The position numbers and the translations under genes are program-made. Source: Dichetophora obliterata (Eukaryota > Arthropoda > Insecta > Diptera > Sciomyzidae). Taken from it: DNA of 64,000 nt. Each line of letters begins with the position of its first letter. Within the stretch, counting starts at the first letter, position 1. Shown one piece after another: positions 18,998-30,300 of the stretch. The notes beneath the pieces are model-generated. The model was not told where the DNA came from. It ran no database searches and saw nothing but the letters and a program-made list of their open reading frames with translations. Location of the stretch: contig OY986435.1 of the NCBI GenBank assembly GCA_963920525.1, positions 101,482,115 through 101,546,114 on the forward strand, given 5' to 3'.

Positions 18998-20573
18998 TTC
19001 GTAGTTCCGCAACGGAGCTTTCCATTTCCACTCTACGCGACTTCTCTAGTGTCAGCTCTTCTTCTAAACGACACTTGTCTCTACTTAGATACTCTATTTT
19101 TTCCCTGAGCCAGCTGTTACCATCTTCATTGGTAAGTGAATCGAGTCGGGTCTTAAGTTGGTAATTTTCTTTTGTAAGGATGAGATCTTGTTCCCGAAGC
19201 ATATCTAATTGCTTCTCTTTTTCCTCAAGCATATTCTTTAGTACACTAACATTAGCCATCACAGATTCCGAATTCATTGGAAATACTTTGGACTGCCATA
19301 TGGAACGCTCTGCTTCGACGGCAGCAGCAATCTCCGCATCTTTTATAAAATTCAGATCTGAACGGATTTGTTCACAGATAGCTTCATGCTGAGCAATTTC
19401 AAGTGTATCATTAAGTGTCGACGACTTATCAATGCTGCCATCTGAAGGTGATAGCTCCATAGATGCCATTAACTTAAAGCGGCAGCGCAAAGCTTCAATT
19501 TCAGTTTTATGTTCATGAATTAAACTTTCACGTGTCTCAGCGACTGCGCGTTCCTTCTCAATTTTAAGTGATTTAATCTGTTCCGCCGCCTCTTCTAGTT
19601 GTGCTTCAAGTGTTAAGCATCTTAGTTGTAATGTATCAAAATCCAAGTTTTTACCCTTTAACAACGACAATTCAGAGTTTGTTTCTTCTAAATTTGATCT
19701 TAATTGATTTAATTCCACCTTTTGAACTTGATCTTTCGACTCATTATACATGCGTAACAAATTCCACTTGTCGTCCAGGTTCTTTAATTCTGAATGTAGA
19801 CCGTGCTGATAATTTTCTGTATCTGTGCGAATTGTCTTCAAATTTGTTCGCGCTAGTTGTAAGCATTCCACCGACAATTTGGACATGGCACCAAGAAGGC
19901 TGCTTAAATGTTCTACTTCAGCACGTATTGAAGTTTCATTTTCCTCAGTGAGTGTTTCTACATTATGCATTTGCAAATAATCTGTTGTGGTACTTCTTGC
20001 TGTGGACAATGTTTTCATTTCACTAGTTGAAGTTGCCATGTCTAATAATGTTGCTGTTGCTGAAGGTAACTCAGATTCTTTCACTTTTTCGAAATCCTCC
20101 GTATCGGTTTCTGATTCATCAAATATACCAGCATCTCTTTGCAACTCTCCTAGTCGGGGATTCGGAAGTTGCTTCACATTAAATGCTTGTGTCGCTTCCA
20201 CTTGATTCTTAAAGATTTCTTCAAGTCTGTCCTTTTGTTGTTCACCAGAGCGTGAGTTGAAAAAATATATCACAGGGCCCATATCAGGCAGTTGAGCATG
20301 CGCCGTTAGATCGGGCAGATAGGAGGACAGCATATCGATGTCTGATCGTGTTATGTTAGGCAGACGTGAGTCAAATATAAGTGGATTTTCGTTGGCAAAA
20401 GCAGGTGGCATGTCATTCATTCCGGGAAAAAGAATGTTGAGGAAATGTCCTTCAAAGCTGCTATTAAACAGGCGTCTGCGGTTTATCTCTTCACTGTGAA
20501 GCGCTTCAAAATCGCCGGCCAGCTTTGAAGCCCACTTACGAAATTCGCCAGAAAAGATCTTACGACGAACCAC
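18998..20573 (-). CDS. Atg17: Atg17/FIP200 (RB1CC1-like), coding exon 2
   Basis: Begins at the acceptor TTTATCTAG (20574-20580 side) with VVRRKIFSG, in phase with exon 1. It encodes about 525 residues. The first part (FRKWASKLAGDF, EGHFLNILFPGM, PPAFANENP) is the conserved region following the Atg17-like domain of FIP200 proteins. From about residue 220 of this exon onward nearly everything is heptad-rich coiled coil. A plausible donor AAG-GTTTGT closes the exon at 18998. The open frame continues past it for only a few codons and then runs into antisense RTE sequence, giving a false C-terminus that should not be annotated. With exon 1 about 1013 residues are seen; fly Atg17 is longer (roughly 1350), so the C-terminal coiled coil and Claw domain, which binds cargo receptors such as p62, must lie beyond this point or be lost. 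Confidence 0.85.
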
Positions 20574-20633
20574 CTAGATAAAGAAGTAATCATTATTTGG
20601 GGGTATTACTTATTAATATGTCATCAAACTTAC
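20574..20633 (-). other. Atg17 intron 1 (60 bp)
   Basis: Donor GAG-GTAAGT and acceptor TCTAG-GTGG on the minus strand, phase 0. A typical short dipteran intron; splicing joins ...AAVTE to VVRRK in frame. Confidence 0.9.
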
Positions 20634-22097
20634 CTCCGTCACTGCAGCTACGTATATGCTTGGTGCCTGATGAATTTGTTCGATGATATTTATATGACGC
20701 TCTGCTCTTCGCAGACAACGATGATAGAACCATAAGCGATTATCCAATTCACTCATCGCATTCTCAATCAATACAATGCGCTGAAGACGCATATGCAGAT
20801 TAAGGCCCAGCTCATCTTTCGCCTTTGTTATGCAAAACTTATGCTCACGAATTTTTTGATGATTTTTTTGCATAACAACCAGTTGGGATTGATGCGAAGC
20901 GCACAAATCAGGTAGTATAGAAGCGTCACGTAGATGACTTGCCCGGTTTTGGTTCTGCTGTAAGGCTGTCGAGTGTTTCTTTTGGTCTAGCACCATACTT
21001 TTGATTTTATACTTAAACTCCTCCAATTTACAAAGACGTTCACCAAGCCCTTTGATGTCTTTAACGTCACCTTGATCGGCCAGTTTTATTATGTTTTGAA
21101 CCTCTGCTTTAAGTTTCTCATAGACTTCTTCATTGAAGGTCCCTAGTCCCTGAATACATTCGTCCGACATAAGTTTTAGCGTATCGTGATTTTCTTTTGC
21201 GGATATCCATTGCAACAACGTAAAAGTGCGTCGTTGGTTACTGCTTGAAGTGGATGTTTCTGATGCAATTGTACTATCTTCAGTAGGCTCGTAGGCCATC
21301 TTCAGCTTCTTATTAGGAGAAGTAGATGAAATAGTTTTATCCGTATCCGCGATTTCACTTTCGTTGTCACCCTCCTTAGTTATGGTTGCGTTAACAAGAA
21401 CCGATTGTTGTTGTTGTGAGCGAGCAAACACTTCGTCTGTGTCCAAAAATTCATCAAAACCATGAAAATCTTCTTCGGCTAAGGACATTAGTGCTGGTAG
21501 AATAGGAATACGTGAAAGCTTAGTTAAGTCATCTCCAAAATTTTTCAGCAATTCAAAGTAATTGGCACGATTCTCCAAGTGTTTGTCAAAAGCTGTGCAA
21601 AAATTTTTAAATCTTTGACGAACCTCATCGGTCAAGTCTTCCATATTGGCGACTACAGCAGACCAACCCTGTTGCTGTAGATGTTGCTCGTGTATTAAAC
21701 GTTCGCACCATTTTTCCTCTTCCCTCGCCAAATCATACATTTTTAACGCTAGTTGAGCACGTTTTACCACAGTTTCGTAGACCGCTGGTAATTCCAGGCA
21801 TCGGTCGACTTGCTCCCGTAAATCAATGTCAGCATCTATTTGAGGCATTGTTTGTGGTAGTTTTATGTCACCAGTTAGAAACATGTATATCGGATTTGTG
21901 TCAGTACCAGCTGAATAATAGGAGACTTGGGTTGATCCTGTCAACATCTCGCCACCGCTAACAAGTAGTACGATATTGCATGCTGGGATACCGTGCAGTC
22001 GCTCAATAGTATCCTTGAGGTTTTCGACAGAGGATAGCGCTACTGTCATATCGAAGGTCATCATGCGACCCATGTCGACGTGAAAAACGTACAACAT
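20634..22097 (-). CDS. Atg17: Atg17/FIP200 (RB1CC1-like), coding exon 1
   Basis: Encodes residues 1-488. Atg17/FIP200 is the scaffold of the Atg1/ULK autophagy-initiation complex with Atg13 and Atg101, acting at phagophore assembly sites. The start MLYVFHVDMG with GGEM and SYYSAGTDTNPIYMF matches the ubiquitin-like N-terminal fold of FIP200, where the YSAGTDTNPI motif is a hallmark; this fixes the start codon. Residues about 90-480 form the Atg17-like all-helical domain (DLAREEEKWCERL, AFDKHLENRANYFELLKNF, HRCLRRAERHI). Between about 215 and 300 is an acidic, Ser/Thr-rich linker including SQQQQS, likely disordered and a candidate phosphorylation region. No frameshift or stop is present, so this part is under constraint. 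Confidence 0.95.
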
Positions 22098-22317
22098 TTT
22101 TCTGGCAGTGAGAACGATTGACTTAACAGTTCAATGTGATGGTTTTTACAGTAGGGCAAGGATGAGATTTGAGTCTCCTTATTGTTGATTTCTTTCAAAA
22201 TCTAGAATAAAAGTATTCAATTAATTAAAAGTGACGGCATTTTCTTATTAACGTAAAAAAAACATAAAACTAAGTCTACCCTTAAAAGGTAAATCTATTT
22301 ATTCTAAAAATACTATA
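22098..22317. other. Atg17 upstream region
   Basis: Non-coding sequence 5' of the Atg17 start codon; must hold the 5' leader and promoter, but no clear TATA or initiator can be picked by eye. Confidence 0.4.
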
Positions 22318-22559
22318 AAATGGTATTCGACCTCAATTAACAAATGCAGTTTTACTAATAAGATTTTATGGGTGTTGGACAAGGGGCCGTGGCATCTTCC
22401 ATACAGTCTAAATTTACTATATCGAATAGCTTTGGAGTTATAGGTCGCACAGCCTCGAAATCCAGTATTCAAACTCAATTTACACATGCAGGTTCACTAA
22501 CAACATTTTATGGAAGAATGGATATGGGGGCGTGGCAGCAACCCGCCGTTTCAGCTAGT
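22318..22559 (+). mobile_element. Helitron-like fragment upstream of Atg17
   Basis: About two internal units of the element at 8855-9594 (shared words TTTGGAGTTATAGG, CGCACAGCCTCG, ACATTTTATGG, GGGGGCGTGGCAGCAAC) and the same 3' end, CTAGT. The left end is missing. Confidence 0.6.
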
Positions 22560-23029
22560 TCTTTATAAATTGAAGCTAAATATCTTATAACGGACACTTA
22601 GTGTGTAAAATCAAATTGAGTTTAATAATATTGTGGTTTTAAAATTGTTTTTACTACTTTAACGTTCTTCATTTACTTCAAGTAAAACCACGATTTCACA
22701 TTCAATTTTTTCCGCAAGTAAAATTGGAAGTTCACTTTTAGATAGTAGTAGGCCCGCAGAGGGTCAAGTTAGGGCCCGGGGGTAACAACATACTGGCCCC
22801 CCTGAAATGTTTTCAACACAAAAAAAAACTACAATTATAAAAGTATAAGCCAGGGCAAATTATTGCGAGAATTATTTTTTATTTCTTAGTTATTATTAGT
22901 GTCCGACCGAATATTCAGTTACGGCCAGTTACGGCCCTTTTTGTCAGTTTCGGTAAAACTTTTGGTAAAAATTTCTTCCATCAGTCATTGAATTCAAATA
23001 TATAAGTTTGGTTTAATAAAAATATTTAC
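22560..23029. other. AT-rich spacer with a GC-rich patch
   Basis: No gene. 22750-22805 is unusually GC-rich (GGGCCCGGGGG, CTGGCCCCCC). Nothing recognised. Confidence 0.35.
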
Positions 23030-23470
23030 AATGTATTGTCGAAAACAAATCTATATATTATTACGCAAACAAAAAAAAATTGTGGTACCATTTTAGCTGT
23101 GTTAACATCAGCATATTCACATAAATCTTACATCTTTAGAAAGGTATTTTCGAGTACATTATTTTTATAGAATAAGAATATAGTTTTTATTCGAATAAGT
23201 TGTCATTAAGATTGGTAAAACTGTGCAAATGTAAAAACCATTTTTTCCCAATGGGACAGTGCAAACCAATAGCAACACAGCTCTGTTGAACATCGTTGCT
23301 GTAGCATACACGAGAGCGAAGAGAGTGGCTCAGAACACTTCAACAGAGCTGTGTGGCATTGTTGTTGTTGCTGTTTTTCAATTATTCTCTCGAACTGATA
23401 ACCTGAACAGAATGAAGTAGTTTCATTCAAAGCCCCCAGTGGTAAATAGACACATCACGTAACCAATTTA
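23030..23470. repeat. Left arm of a 3.1-kb inverted repeat
   Basis: Matches 25305-25571 plus 26017-26180 inverted with few differences, for example ACACAGCTCTGTTGAA, CCCAATGGGACAGTGC and TTATTCGAATAA-type sequence. It includes the CAGTGGTAAATAGACACAT word shared with the 0.2-2 kb foldbacks. ORFs in the arms are not genes. Confidence 0.8.
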
Positions 23471-25304
23471 TTTCTTTTATACCTGTGGAGTGTATAATTG
23501 AGTTTTTGAAGTGAAAACTTCAAGTGCATTTAGTAATTTTGTGTAGAGGAAAATCTTTACTTTACGAAACCCTTACTCATGACACGACATCCACAAATTA
23601 AGAGAAATGCCATGACTACTTTCAACGGCTGTTAAACGACAACACTGTCTGTTTGTTTGTTTGTTCGTCCTTTATCCCTTTCAGATCTGACGCTAAGCCA
23701 CTGAGAATTTTTGTATGATTTCTGGAGTAAATCGACTTTATATGCTCTGAAAATATATTCAAAGCCAAAACTTATTTGATGATATTTTCGTGATATTTTC
23801 ATGATATTTTCATGTCCTTCAAGGATTTTCAAGAGCCAAAAGTTTTTACTGAAATATTTTTTTTTGCACCAAGTGACCTCAAATCAATTAAGATTTTAAA
23901 AAATATTATTTTATTTGTTAAAATGTGTCCACTTCACTAAAATTGCGCTATTAGTAATTAATTAAATAAAAAAAACAACTAACGTTCGCTGCTCATATAT
24001 GAAAAAAATAGGTGTGACGCGAGAATTCCGTGAAAATTTAAGAAACGGCAAAATGAACATCGAAACAATATGAGAAGCAAACATCAACAATAATCAGCGC
24101 AGTCGATACATGAAAATTTGTTTTACATTCTGATTCTGATAACAGCGAGTACATAATAGTACGTAAAATGAGTTGTGAATATGTATTAGCCAAAAGTATT
24201 TATCAATGTAATGTTTTTTAACTTTGATAAACGTTTTTCAATAAAACTTAAAAAAAAAACAAAGGACAAATCGATTTTGATATTTTCGAACTTCGACCAC
24301 AGGCGATGCTATTTTATTTAAATGCGGAAACATACAAGAATCATCTCCCTTTTCAAGATTGCAGGTTTGTTTCCAAAATGGAAAAAAATCAGTTTTATTT
24401 ATTTTTCTTAATTTGTCTTACTTGGCGAAATTCTATTTCAAGATCATTAATATTATTTTTTTTATGATATGTGGAAAATGTATACATAATGGAACTACTG
24501 AAGTATTTTTTTTAAACATAAAGGTACCAGGACCTTTTCAAGCATTTTGATTCCTGTGAATCGAAAGGCAATCTTTTTTTATTGAGTAATACATTGAACA
24601 AAAAAAAAGCTAAGCAATTTTTCCTGAATTCGTTTTCCAGTGGAGTATCCTAATTATTTTCTAAAAGAAATGCAGTTATTTTACCTCCCAAGTAAATTTA
24701 TTGTAAAGGTAAATAATTTAAAGGAATATTACTTTAAAAAGTTAAGGTAGGTAGATGTTAAAAATGTTTTTTCGCAAGAATTATTTTGGTGTATTTTAAT
24801 AAAATTCATAATTACTGTATTTAATTCACTTATTACTGTTTGCCTGTACGGGGCTCAAAATTACTTTAAAGTACAGTAATTACTGTACGTGTAACATCAA
24901 TGCTCGCAACCAAGATACATACATGGTAGAAGAAGTAAAGGTAGCGTGACAACTACCTATTCAGCCTTATTGTGAAATCCGACTGACACTGATTTTTGTT
25001 CCCTAAAAATTTTGCTTCTCCCCCGAATAAAAACATGCTATTGTGAATTCCGCCCGAGTAAATGCTCACTTCGAACTTTCGAGCATAGGTTGTCAAAGTC
25101 AGCTCTTTTTAAGTGACCAAAATAAATTGCAAATTCAATAAGAAATTATATAAAAATTTATGAAAACTAATAATAATAGACTAAACTAAACTAAACTAAA
25201 AATTAATAAAATAAATTAACATAAAAATAAACAATGCACAGCATAGCGTTAAGAATGCTATGTTTGGAGGAGGATTGTGCTGAAGTGAACGTGGTCGAAG
25301 TTCG
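23471..25304. other. Interior of the 3.1-kb inverted repeat
   Basis: AT-rich, no recognisable gene. Three near-tandem TGATATTTTC units at about 23778-23815; GTTTGTTTGTTTG near 23650. If this is a DNA transposon it has no visible transposase. Confidence 0.4.
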
Positions 25305-26180
25305 AAGTACGTGGTTACGTCATGTGTCTATTTATTTACTACTGAGTTCATTGAATGAAATTACTTCATTGTTTAGGTTATCAGTTCGAGAGAGTAATTA
25401 AGAAACTGCAACAACAACAATGCCACACAGCTCTGTTGAAGTGTTCTGAGTCACTCTCTTCGCTCTCGTGTATGCTACAGCAACGATGGTCAACAGAGCT
25501 GTGTTGCTATTGGTTTGCACTGTCCCATTGGGAAAAAAGGTTTTTACATTTGCACAGTTTTACCTATCTTACAGGCATACTACACAGGCCAGTATACTGG
25601 CTCTGTAGTTCGAAAAACTCAATACATTCATACTATTTTACAAATACACTCACACTGGATTTACTTTCATGCCACTTTCATTGCTACTGGCAACGAAATT
25701 TCAGAGCCAGTGGATTTTGACAGCAGCGGCCAATGTATGTCAAAAAGGGGGATATCAGTGTTATTTTTAATTACTTTTGGTGGGTTTATTTCGGGTTTTC
25801 GTCGATTTCGTACAGGAAGCAACATTGATAGCTTGTTTACAATTAAAAGCAAACAGTAAAGCATACGCAACAAGTAAAGCACACGCAAACTGCAATAGCA
25901 GCAAGAACCTTCGCATTCAACCTTCGCAACATTAAAGTTCGAAATTTTTCGAATCATTCGAACAGTACACGTATTCTTTCTCACTTTCACTGTCACAGGC
26001 CTGTGTAACCGGCCTGTTAATGACAACTTATTCGAATAAAAATTATATTCTGCAAATGTACTCGAAAATACCTTTCCAACGATGTAAGATTTATGTGAAT
26101 GTGCTGACGTTAACACAGCTAAAATGATACCACAATTTTTTTGTTTGCGTAATAATATACAGATTTATTTGTAAGCAGAG
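25305..26180. repeat. Right arm of the 3.1-kb inverted repeat, interrupted
   Basis: Complement of 23030-23470, split at 25571 by a 445-bp element. Removing the insert and one TTA recreates the left-arm sequence exactly at the junction (ATCTTAATGACAACTT). Confidence 0.8.
25572..26016. mobile_element. 445-bp TIR element, TTA target duplication
   Basis: Ends CAGGCATACTACACAGGCC and complement CAGGCCGGTTACACAGGCC; TTA at 25569-25571 and 26017-26019. The uninterrupted site is visible in the other arm near 23208. No ORF of its own that looks real. The 3-bp TTA site suggests PIF/Harbinger. Confidence 0.85.
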
Positions 26181-26555
26181 TTATTTTTTACTTTTCTTTT
26201 TGTTTCCATGTGTTGTTTGTTTACTGCAGATCAAAATCGCGAAGTAAAGCCAGCGCACACTTGGTTAGAAGTTATGGACGTTTAAAGTTTGCAAAACTAC
26301 AGAAAAGCAAAAGTTTAGAAGCACTTCTAATTGAAGTCTGTTTATCGATTAAGCCCTAGAAGCAATCAAAATTTCAAATTATTTAATTATTTTAAATAAA
26401 TTTTTCTTAATAAAATTACATGTTTACTTTCACTCGCCAGCAAATGTAAAGTGAATAAATCCGCAAAAAAGTGAACAAAATAACCTAAAAAATCGTTCAC
26501 AATATGGGGATTTTTTTTTTGAACATGCGTACATTCAAACGGTATTGAGCCGTAT
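26181..26555. other. Spacer, nothing recognised
   Basis: AT-rich, no repeat or coding signal beyond the beginning of the next LINE. Confidence 0.4.
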
Positions 26556-29148
26556 CTCTAGCATCGCCCCTTTTCTTGATATGTAGGAAATCTTTATCAG
26601 CGAGTTGTTTTTTAGATAGTTGGAAACATTCTTATATCGTCCCAATCCATAAATCTGGTTTTAAACAGGATATCATAAATTATAGACCTATTTGTAAACT
26701 TTCCTATATCCCTAAAGTCTTTGAAAAAATCATTTATGACAAATTGTCCTTTCATGTCAAATATGTTATATCCTCTGAACAACATGGGTTCTTAATCGGT
26801 AAATCAACATTGACAAACCTGGCACTCTTTTGCAATTTTGTTATTACAAACTTTGAAGCTGGCCTTCAAACTGGTGTTATATTTACTGATTTTGCGAAGG
26901 CGTTCGGTAAAGTCTGCCACAAACATCTAATTTTTAAACTTGCCTCCCTTGGACTTCATTCGAATCTATTAAGATGGTTCAAATCATACCTATCTAACCG
27001 CACCCAGTCGGTAATAATAAAGGATATCACATCTAGCATCTTTGAAGTTACATCAGGTGTTCCTCAAGGAAGCCATCTTGGCCCCTCCTGTTCCTTCTAT
27101 TTATTAATGATTTGCCCACGGTCATACGTCATTCCCAGTGCCTTCTTTTTGCGGATGATCTTAAATTATTCCGATCTATTAAATCATGCGCTGATGTAAA
27201 TTTACTTCAATCAAACATTGACTCAGTCTTTGCCTGGTGTGAATTAAATAAATTACATCTCAATGTTTCCAAATGCCAATGTTTCACCTTATGCAAGTCA
27301 TCATCTCCTTTAATTAGCCCTTATTCCATAAATTCATGCGAACTTGAGAGGGTTACATTAAAGAAAGATCTTGGAATTCTATTAGACCCCTGTTTAAATT
27401 TTAAAGATCATATCAATCTAATCATCAATAAATCTTACTCCATGCTAGGCTTCTTAATAAGGAATTCTAAAGATTTTAATGACCCCTACACCCTAAAAAG
27501 TTTATATGCTGCACTAGTTCGGCCACACTTTGAATACTGCTCACTCTTATCGAATCCTACTTGATCCACTCAATCTCTTAGAATCGAAAGAGTTCAGAAA
27601 AAATTCACAAGATTCATGGTTTTCAAACTTAACTGGAACCTCCCTCAGCCTCGACCATACACCACTAGATGTGCCTTAATTGATATTCTCTCACTTGAAT
27701 CTAGACGTAAAATTCAGTCTGTAACTTTTATTCGCGATTTACTCCATCACCAGATTCAGTGTCCAGCTCTGCTTGATTTACTAGATTTTAATACCCCATC
27801 CCGATTCCTTAGGAGTCAGTTTAATTTTCGTGTAACTTTCCACAGAGCTGCTTATGCTCAAAACGAGCGTATTACTGTAGGTTTAGACCGCCTGAACGAA
27901 CGAAAAATTTATCGCGAACAATTTATTGCAATAAATTCTTCGTTCGGAGTACTTTTTAGACCGCACGAACATCAATCGCGAACAAACATTGGCCGCCATC
28001 TTGTACGTTCAGGCGGTGTAAACAGCAATTTATGCATTTTGCCGAACATCAATAAATACAGGGTTGATTACTACTTATTTTTATATTAGTACCAAAACTT
28101 ATACTCCGTTTCTCAACAACAAATGGTTTGTCACTCCATAACAATATATTACTCGTATTAGTTATTATAAAAAAGACTTATGTTTAACTTAACTTAAACC
28201 CATTTAAGTTTTCCAACGAACAGAAATTAAATATTCTCACATTTTTCGTATGTCAATAAATTTCGTAAATTTTAAGTCAAATAAAAATTGCTACCAAATT
28301 GTATGTACTTGTTAAGCAAATACAATTGGTACTTTTAATCGTTCGATTTTTATTTTAGAGAAATACTTTTTATGTTATAACTTTAAGGAATTAATTTTAG
28401 TCACAAATCGATTTTTCAACTTTCATTTTAGTTAATATCCACATTTTTCTAAAATCTTCGATAAAAACTCAAAAAGTTTCAGCAGAACCTAAAATATTTT
28501 TTTTTATTTTATTTGAACTAGCTCTTTTGCGGATTCCTGCTATATCAAATAATATTTGCTATCCATAAACTTAAAAATATGCAAAAGTTATAGTTACTAT
28601 TAAAAAAAAATTTACCTCAAATAAACAGTCGCTTTAAAATGAAACTTTAAATATAGGGTTTTTTTGCTTAAAAAACTTCAATTGGCCCTTATGTGTATTT
28701 AATTGGACACAACATAATCATATTTCAGCGAAAGTTAACAGAACACTTTAAAAAACATAAAACATATATTACTACATATTTTAGTACTTTTCATAAATAA
28801 TTCTCTTAAGCTACTCCTCTTTACTACTTTTCTGTTTTTAAACACAGCGCAACACCGGATTCGCCCAAAAAGATCGAAGCTTGTTCGATCAGAGCGAACG
28901 AAGGAATCTTCGTTCGTTCGCCCTAATTTACTGTTTACACCGGGCAAACATCGTTCGCGATAAATTTATAGCGAACACTGTTCGTTCGGGCAAAGTGTTT
29001 AAACCGAGCGAACGAACGAGGTTTCTTTCGTTCGTTCAGGCGGTCTAAACGCACAGTTACACGTTGCACCATTGAAGCTAATCGGGTCTTGTCTATGATA
29101 ATATTCCAAGAAATCGCTTTAAAATTAACCTTAAACTTCTCCAAATAG
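26556..29148 (+). pseudogene. Jockey-like reverse transcriptase gene
   Basis: RT motifs in order: SWKHSYIVPIHKSG, INYRPICKLS, a GFLIGKST box, the palm segment VIFTDFAKAFGKV (first catalytic aspartate present; the normal AFDKV has become AFGKV), SGVPQGSHLGP, then after a frameshift near 27095 LLFADDLKLFRS with the catalytic FADD, the SKCQC box, LKKDLGILLD, and the C-terminal domain after an in-frame stop at 27562. The frame is then split by the element at 27875-29056; joining 27874 to 29060 with one TTA gives NERITRCTIEANRVL in frame and leads to a stop at 29146-29148. Frameshift and stop make it inactive. Confidence 0.8.
27875..29056. mobile_element. 1182-bp TIR element in the jockey-like LINE, TTA duplication
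   Basis: Ends CTGTAGGTTTAGACCGCCTG and complement CTGTGCGTTTAGACCGCCTG extend inwards through GAACGAACGAAA. TTA at 27872-27874 and 29057-29059. Excision leaves the host LINE reading frame intact, which proves the borders. The subterminal 150 bp at each side hold many CGAACGAA/TTCGTTCG words in both orientations. No transposase. Confidence 0.9.
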
Positions 29149-29582
29149 ATCATGTCTCGTAGTGCTATTAATTTCTGTCCACTTAATATCATATACACTT
29201 TTATTTATTTTTTGTTAATTTTATAATAATTCTGTGATATTTTTATTACTGTGTTCTTCTTACATAATTTCCCAGTTATTTTATTTTATGTTAAATTTTA
29301 TTATATTCTTGAGTATTACATAATTAGCCTATAAGAGTTCATGTCTCAGCATTACAGTAGTAAATCTACCTCTCAATTTTTATATATCCTTGCATAATTT
29401 TTATTCTTTTGCATTAAAGTTCCTTGAGCAAGTTCATATTTAAACTATTAACTATATTAAATTATATTTAATTTATAATTTGTTATTCAATGGTTAAAGA
29501 GTATATCAAATTGTTAAGTAGTCTATAAGAGAAACTGCTCTGATTGATGAAATAACTAAATAAATAAATAAATAAATAAATT

Positions 29583-30300
29583 GTATAATAGAAGCATTCC
29601 ACGGTCATGTACAGACAAATTCAACTATTTTTTTGAGGTTACTTTACAGCCGATTCTAAATTTACTCATTGAAAGTAAAGACTTTTTGTCTAATTAAATA
29701 GATCACATTCTGTTCATTGATTGTACGTTCAAACTTTCTAAAAAAAATTATTAATTGCAAGGGAAAAATAAGACATCTACTGTCACGTGTTGGACGTGTT
29801 CATGAACACGATGGACATGATTTCGTAAAAAGATTTTAAATAAAGTTACCAGTTTATTTTTAAATATTTTATTTACCTACATATCGTCACGTGGAGTCAA
29901 ATAACGTCACGTGTCTGACAGATTGGCGATGTTGTAGTTTAATTGGGTAATTCAGTAATTAGATAGTAGCGTAATTATGTAATTTAGTAATTAAAAAAAA
30001 TAAATTTAATAAAGTTTTCTATTCTTCTATTCCTCAACCACTTTTTTATTATCTTTATCCAATGCCTTCCATTTTTGCTAAAACAAAAAGGTTACGATAT
30101 ATTTATTAAACATATACAAAAAGAAAAACTACATTTGTGAAACAGTGCAGATGATTTCATCATCATGGTAAATGGATTTATGAATAACTTGCTTAAATTA
30201 ATAAAATAAAAATGTTTCTCTTAGATAATATCATAAAATAATAAGTTTTTAATAAGTGTTAATTTTTTGGTCTCGGTTGATTTTTCTATGGAATGTCCCA
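29583..30300. mobile_element. Possible TIR element with CACGTG motifs
   Basis: GAAGCATTCCACGG near the left and complement GGGACATTCCATAG near the right are weakly inverted. GTCACGTGTTGG, CGTCACGTGGAG-like and CGTCACGTGTCTG words occur inside. Resembles the 3713-5545 family. Confidence 0.3.

Larger units (their letters stand above)
26556..29582 (+). mobile_element. Jockey-like LINE, 5'-truncated, split by a TIR element
   Basis: Starts inside the linker before the reverse transcriptase and ends in an A-rich (TAAA)n tail at about 29550-29582. The body is about 1.85 kb once the 1182-bp insert at 27875-29056 is removed. No endonuclease domain is left. A target duplication could not be found. Confidence 0.8.
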
